DNA of 64,000 bases from JAWLBY01 sp041687455 (GTDB taxonomy: Bacteria > Pseudomonadota > Gammaproteobacteria > Xanthomonadales > Xanthomonadaceae), in the NCBI GenBank assembly GCA_041687455.1, contig JAWLBY010000005.1, forward strand, positions 62,001 to 126,000, in the 5' to 3' direction. Within the stretch, counting starts at the first letter, position 1. Every line of letters starts with the position of its first letter. The notes below the pieces were generated by a model. It searched no databases. It was not told the origin of the DNA and worked only from the letters and a program-made list of their open reading frames with translations. A program made the translations under genes and the position numbers. Below, one piece after another: positions 60,609 to 64,000 of the stretch.

Positions 60609-61174
60609 CACCGCTCCGCCACGCCCGACCGCTGATGCTGCTGGCCGCCACGCTGCTGGCAGGCTGCGCGACCGCGCCGACCCCGCTGCAGGGCGAGTTC
60701 GCACCGCTGACCCCGGAACAGGCCAGCGCCAGCGGGCGACCGGGTGACCGGATCCGCTGGGGTGGCCAGATCGTCGACGTGCAGACCCGCACCGACCGGA
60801 CCTGCTTCGAGCTGCTCGGCAAGCCGTTGCAGACCAGCGCCCGGCCGCGCGAGGCCGACCTCAGCGCCGGCCGCTTCCTGGCCTGCCGGCAGGGTTTCTA
60901 CGACCCGGCGCTGTTCGCACCCGGCCGCGAAGTCACCGTCACCGGCGTGATCGAAGGCTTCGAAGAACATCCGATCGGCGAGTACAGCTATCGCTACCCG
61001 CGGGTCGCAGCCGAAGTCGTCTACCTGTGGCCGGAACGCGAGCCGGACTACTACTACCGCTACTACACGCCGGCCTGGCCGTACTACCACCCGGCCTACT
61101 GGGGGCCGAGCTGGCGACCGTACCGGGTGATCGTCCGGCCGCGCCCGAAAGCGGACGACGGCAGCGGCGGCTGA
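60605..61174 (+). CDS. Slp-family outer-membrane lipoprotein
   Basis: 189 residues with a lipoprotein signal (LMLLAATLLAGC, lipobox LAGC) and the Slp pattern (GDRIRWGGQIVDVQTRTDRTCFELLGKPLQ ... READLSAGRFLACRQGFYDP). Tyr/Trp/Pro-rich tail (DYYYRYYTPAWPYYHPAYWG). It overlaps the TgpA-like gene by 4 nt. The Slp family is induced in starvation in E. coli. Confidence 0.9.
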   Translation: MTPLRHARPLMLLAATLLAGCATAPTPLQGEFAPLTPEQASASGRPGDRIRWGGQIVDVQTRTDRTCFELLGKPLQTSARPREADLSAGRFLACRQGFYDPALFAPGREVTVTGVIEGFEEHPIGEYSYRYPRVAAEVVYLWPEREPDYYYRYYTPAWPYYHPAYWGPSWRPYRVIVRPRPKADDGSGG

Positions 61175-61201
61175 TCCGCCGCCGACCGGCTCGAAATCGG
61201 C

Positions 61202-62167
61202 TCAGCCTTCGCTGCCGTGCGGGCCGTAGCCGCCGGCGACGCCCTTGGTCGCGACCGCGACCGCATTGTGCGGATGCAGGCTCTCGTAGTGCGTCGCGCG
61301 CAACCAGAAATCGGCGACATGATCGTCGCCATCGAGCGCGGCCTGCACGCGACGCGCGGCGTCCTCGCAGAACATCAGGTTCTGCCCGTTCAGCCGCGCG
61401 AACGCCTGCTCGTCCTCGCGCTTGACCGCGGTCTGCACCGGCGTGCCGAGCGCACGCTCGACACGGTCGATCAGCTCGGCTACCGGGAACGACTGGAACG
61501 ACGGCACCAGCCGAACCTTCAGCTCGACGATCGACCGCTGGCTGTGCGGGGTCGCGCAGATGCCCTGTTCGCTGCCGAGCCAGGCCAGCACGGCGGCATG
61601 ATCGAGCGGCTGACCGGCAGTGAAATCGGCTGCGAAGCGCTCCTGGATCAATTGTCTCGCCAGCGCCGCCGAGCACGGGCAGGTGCTCGAATAGACCACC
61701 TCGAGTCCGAGCTCCAGCGCAAACTGGCCGCGTTCCATCGTCGCCGTCAGCGTGATCGGATAGGAGCGCCAGCCGCTGTTGTCGCTGATCAGCGCCGGCC
61801 GCCGCAGCAGGTGGTCGAAGCGGACCGTCAGCAGCGCCCGGTCCGACAGGCCGGCGTGTGATTCGAGGAACTCCTTCAGCAGCCGGCGCAACGCACACGG
61901 CGACAGCGGCTCGGACGACAGCGCGCGGTCGACGTGCAGGTACAGCCGCGACATGTGGATGCCGCGGGCGTCGGGATCCTGCAGGTTGACGAACGCGCTG
62001 ACCCGCGCCGGGCTGGCGACGCTTTCGCCATCCGGCGTCTGCAGCCGGACCGGCACCTCGATCTCGCCCATGCCGACCCAGTCGAGCCGACCGGCCACGG
62101 CCGGTCGTGCTTCATTGGCGATGTCGGGCAGGACCCGGGCGGTGTTGTCGAGATCACGGGGCGCCAT
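61202..62167 (-). CDS. folE2: GTP cyclohydrolase FolE2
   Basis: Converts GTP to dihydroneopterin triphosphate for folate or queuosine-type synthesis, via the zinc-independent type IB enzyme. 321 residues with MAPRDLDNTARVLPDIANEAR, the Cys ligand in YSSTCPCSAALAR, and GICATPHSQRS. The ATG at 62167 has AAGGAGG upstream. No other folate gene is adjacent. FolE2 usually responds to zinc limitation, and a Zur site was not recognised. Confidence 0.94.
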   Translation of the reverse strand: MAPRDLDNTARVLPDIANEARPAVAGRLDWVGMGEIEVPVRLQTPDGESVASPARVSAFVNLQDPDARGIHMSRLYLHVDRALSSEPLSPCALRRLLKEFLESHAGLSDRALLTVRFDHLLRRPALISDNSGWRSYPITLTATMERGQFALELGLEVVYSSTCPCSAALARQLIQERFAADFTAGQPLDHAAVLAWLGSEQGICATPHSQRSIVELKVRLVPSFQSFPVAELIDRVERALGTPVQTAVKREDEQAFARLNGQNLMFCEDAARRVQAALDGDDHVADFWLRATHYESLHPHNAVAVATKGVAGGYGPHGSEG

Positions 62168-62216
62168 GGCGTCCTCCTTGGAACAGGGTGAATCGAAAGG
62201 CCGTACAGCGTAGCAG

Positions 62217-62373
62217 GCCGTTGAAGAATGGCCTGCCAGCCGCCGCCACCGATGGCGGCACGGCGGAGCAAGCGCGCAGGTGTCCGGTTCGCCGGCAGCC
62301 ACTACGGACATAGGCCGACCTCGCGACTTGAAATCGCCCACGACGGCGTTCTTCAACAGTCTGCCAGCTTCGC
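62217..62373. repeat. Inverted GTTGAAGAA element pair
   Basis: A palindromic GGCCGTTGAAGAATGGCC (62217-62234) and an inverted GTTCTTCAACAG... (62348-62366) flank about 110 bp between folE2 and the next gene. It looks like a small MITE remnant or insertion-sequence ends; no transposase frame is present. Confidence 0.45.
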
Positions 62374-62402
62374 ACGAATGAACTAACCGTTCCGGCCGCC
62401 GG

Positions 62403-63107
62403 CTAGCGACGGCTGCGACGCGCCGCCGACCAGGCCACGAACAGCGCCCGGACCGGCGGCACCTGCCGGACCGTGCGCGGCGCCGCACCGGACTGCAGCC
62501 GTTCGAGCCGCCAGCGGTCGAATGCGATACGGCCGCTGCGGAACAGACACAGCCCGGCCAAGCGCGGCAACCCGGCGAGCAGCTCGGCGGCGGTCTCGGC
62601 GACGTGCTCCGGGCGGTCATCGGTCAGCGACGGCAGCCAGCATCCGGCGCGCAGGCTGGCGGCGACCGCTTCGGCAGCCGAGTCGCGCGCGAACAGACGG
62701 CGCTCGATCTCGGCCAGCCGGCCGGCGAACGCCAGCGCCTCGTCTTCCGGCGGCAGCGGCTGCGCGGCAAAACGCGCCGCCTGCGACAGGTCGATCGCGG
62801 CGGTTATCAGCGGCCGCCAGGACTCGGCGGACAGTTGCTCGGCACGCGGCTCGGCAAGCAGAACGCGGCCGACCGGGTGGCGGACACCGCCGACCCCGGC
62901 CGCCAGGTCCTCGCCCCACCAGGCCAGCTTGGTCCGCGCGACGCCCGGGTCGGTGGTCGCGAACATCGCCTCGGACAGTTCGTGGGTGAGCGCACCCCAG
63001 GCACGGAACAGCCGCCGCTCGGCGGGCAGGCAGAACGGCTCCAGCCATTGCATCTCCGGATGCTGCTGCAGCCATTTGTCGACGAAGCTGTCGAACGCTT
63101 CGGCCAT
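62403..63107 (-). CDS. Squalene/phytoene-synthase-like protein, motif-degenerate
   Basis: 234 residues, shorter than typical squalene/phytoene synthases (about 270-350). Similarity lies in FRAWGALTHELSEAMFATTDPGVARTKLAWWGEDLAAG and in the C-terminal helices. The two Asp-rich motifs that bind prenyl diphosphate in active enzymes are not evident (the closest is WWGEDLA). It is probably not a normal prenyltransferase and may be a structural or regulatory homologue, common in xanthomonads. It ends 235 bp from the folE2 start and begins 3 nt after gph. Confidence 0.65.
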   Translation of the reverse strand: MAEAFDSFVDKWLQQHPEMQWLEPFCLPAERRLFRAWGALTHELSEAMFATTDPGVARTKLAWWGEDLAAGVGGVRHPVGRVLLAEPRAEQLSAESWRPLITAAIDLSQAARFAAQPLPPEDEALAFAGRLAEIERRLFARDSAAEAVAASLRAGCWLPSLTDDRPEHVAETAAELLAGLPRLAGLCLFRSGRIAFDRWRLERLQSGAAPRTVRQVPPVRALFVAWSAARRSRR

Positions 63108-63110
63108 CGC

Positions 63111-63773
63111 TCAGTCGATCCAGCCATCGAGCAGATCGAGCGGCCTCGCGACGACCGCGTCGGCGCCCCAGTCGTGAACGTCGTCAGTGGCGTCGATGTA
63201 GCCCCAGCTCGCGGCCAGCACCGGCATCGGCGCCGCGCGCGCGGCCTCGACATCGCGGCGGTCGTCGCCGACGTAGATCGCCTGCCCGACCGCCACACCG
63301 ATCAGCCGGCAGGCCTCGCGCAACGGCAGCGGGTCCGGCTTCCTGGCATTCAGCGTGTCGCCGCCGATCAGCACCGCACAGCGTTGCGCCAGGCCAAGCC
63401 CGTCGAGCACGCCGCGCGCGAGCCATTCCGGCTTGTTGGTGACGACGCCCCAGTGCAGCGCGCGCGCCTCGATCGCGGCCAGCACCGCGTCCATGCCATC
63501 GAACAGGCGACTGTGCACGGCGATCTGCTGACCATACAACTCGAGGAACTGCGGCAGCACCGCCTCGACGATCGCGTCGTCCGCATCCGGCAGCGCACCG
63601 CGCAGCATCGCGCGCCCGCCCTTCGAGACCAGCGGCCGGAACGCGGCGAACGCCACCGGCGACACACCGCGCTGCTCGCAGATCAGGTTGGCCGCCGCGT
63701 GCATGTCGAGCGCGGTATCGACCAGCGTGCCGTCCAGATCGAACAACACCGCTCGCCGCACTGCCGCGCTCAC
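63111..63773 (-). CDS. gph: Phosphoglycolate phosphatase
   Basis: 220 residues of the HAD superfamily: nucleophile in LFDLDGTLVDTALDM, Lys in ARKPDPLPLREACR, and GDDRRDVEAARAA. It recycles 2-phosphoglycolate formed in DNA repair. It overlaps the ubiG stop by 4 nt. The ubiG-gph order is usual for Xanthomonas. Confidence 0.9.
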   Translation of the reverse strand: MSAAVRRAVLFDLDGTLVDTALDMHAAANLICEQRGVSPVAFAAFRPLVSKGGRAMLRGALPDADDAIVEAVLPQFLELYGQQIAVHSRLFDGMDAVLAAIEARALHWGVVTNKPEWLARGVLDGLGLAQRCAVLIGGDTLNARKPDPLPLREACRLIGVAVGQAIYVGDDRRDVEAARAAPMPVLAASWGYIDATDDVHDWGADAVVARPLDLLDGWID

Positions 63774-64000
63774 TGCGGGCGCACCGCGCAGGCGAGGTAG
63801 TTGACCGCGCTGCCGGGCCCGATGCGGGCGCGGCGGGACAGCGGGTTGTAGTGCAGCCCGCTGACATCGACCGGCTGCAGCCCGGCCGCGCGCAACCAGC
63901 CGGCCAGCTCCGACGGCTTGATGAAACTCGCGTACGAATGCGTGCCACGCGGCAGCAGCCGCAACAGGTATTCGGCACCGACGATCGCCAGCGCGAACGC
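63770..64000 (-). CDS. ubiG: UbiG O-methyltransferase, truncated by the window edge
   Basis: The last 76 codons of ubiG, in frame to the right edge: visible residues FALAIVGAEYLLRLLPRG, HSYASFIKPSELAGWL, and LSRRARIGPGSAVNYLACAVRP. UbiG methylates ubiquinone intermediates (two steps). The GxGGG SAM-binding part is beyond the window. Confidence 0.9.
   Translation of the reverse strand, partial: AFALAIVGAEYLLRLLPRGTHSYASFIKPSELAGWLRAAGLQPVDVSGLHYNPLSRRARIGPGSAVNYLACAVRPQ

Noticed and set aside
1..64000. tRNA, rRNA, prophage or insertion-sequence genes
   Set aside because: None was recognised; all long frames are accounted for by chromosomal genes or shadows. Short RNA genes without a strong sequence signature could have been missed.

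Overview
The window is dense, very GC-rich bacterial chromosome. Its conserved clusters point to a gammaproteobacterium of the Xanthomonadales (Lysobacterales) type: ntrY-DUF4390-rsmB-fmt-def facing LysM-dprA-smg-topA, the sigma-E operon rpoE-mucA-mucB-rseC-mucD followed by lepA-lepB-DUF4845-rnc-era-recO, and yceD-rpmF/fabH-fabD-fabG-acpP-fabF-pabB-pabC-mltG-holB-pilZ. MarR-hpd-hmgA-fah-maiA tyrosine catabolism, GTT/GTG-tolerant start choice and abundant short palindromic repeats also fit that order. The genus cannot be fixed from the sequence alone. No rRNA, tRNA, prophage, insertion-sequence transposase or CRISPR array was found.

Layout. 1-6112: the 3' end of bioD, then (minus strand) def, fmt, rsmB, a DUF4390 lipoprotein and an NtrY-like kinase without its usual regulator. 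6254-12027 (plus): a LysM protein, dprA, smg and topA. 12320-17741 (minus): a VOC protein and a 2-oxoacid dehydrogenase operon (E1 alpha, E1 beta, a small SH3-type protein, E2). This operon is split by 1.1 kb of tandem duplications that carry copies of the 3' end of the E1 alpha gene. 17928-23923: a secreted ExeM-type nuclease, tryptophan 2,3-dioxygenase and a POT peptide transporter. 24112-29694: the homogentisate pathway, with a DUF559 nuclease gene framed by inverted stem-loop repeats lodged between hpd and hmgA. 29695-30484: a repeat-filled convergent intergenic region.

30485-40113 (minus) is the recO to rpoE supercluster, and the rpoE promoter itself looks sigma-E dependent. 40311-42344 is a FadJ-type beta-oxidation protein. 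42529-53604 (minus) holds fatty-acid synthesis, folate-branch, murein, replication-clamp-loader and pilus genes. 53735-61174 holds a coiled-coil membrane protein, maf, a GT39-like membrane glycosyltransferase (minus) and a MoxR-DUF58-transglutaminase-Slp operon. 61202-64000 (minus) ends with folE2, a squalene/phytoene-synthase-like protein, gph and the 3' end of ubiG.

The least-explained features are the CCCTCACCCC stem-loop family with its DUF559 gene, and the pdhA-derived tandem array. After these come the MarR operator placed exactly in the hpd promoter spacer, several genes missing from otherwise conserved clusters (ntrX, plsX, tmk, pdxJ), and degenerate or variant catalytic motifs (E2, the kinase-like protein of the fab operon, PabB).
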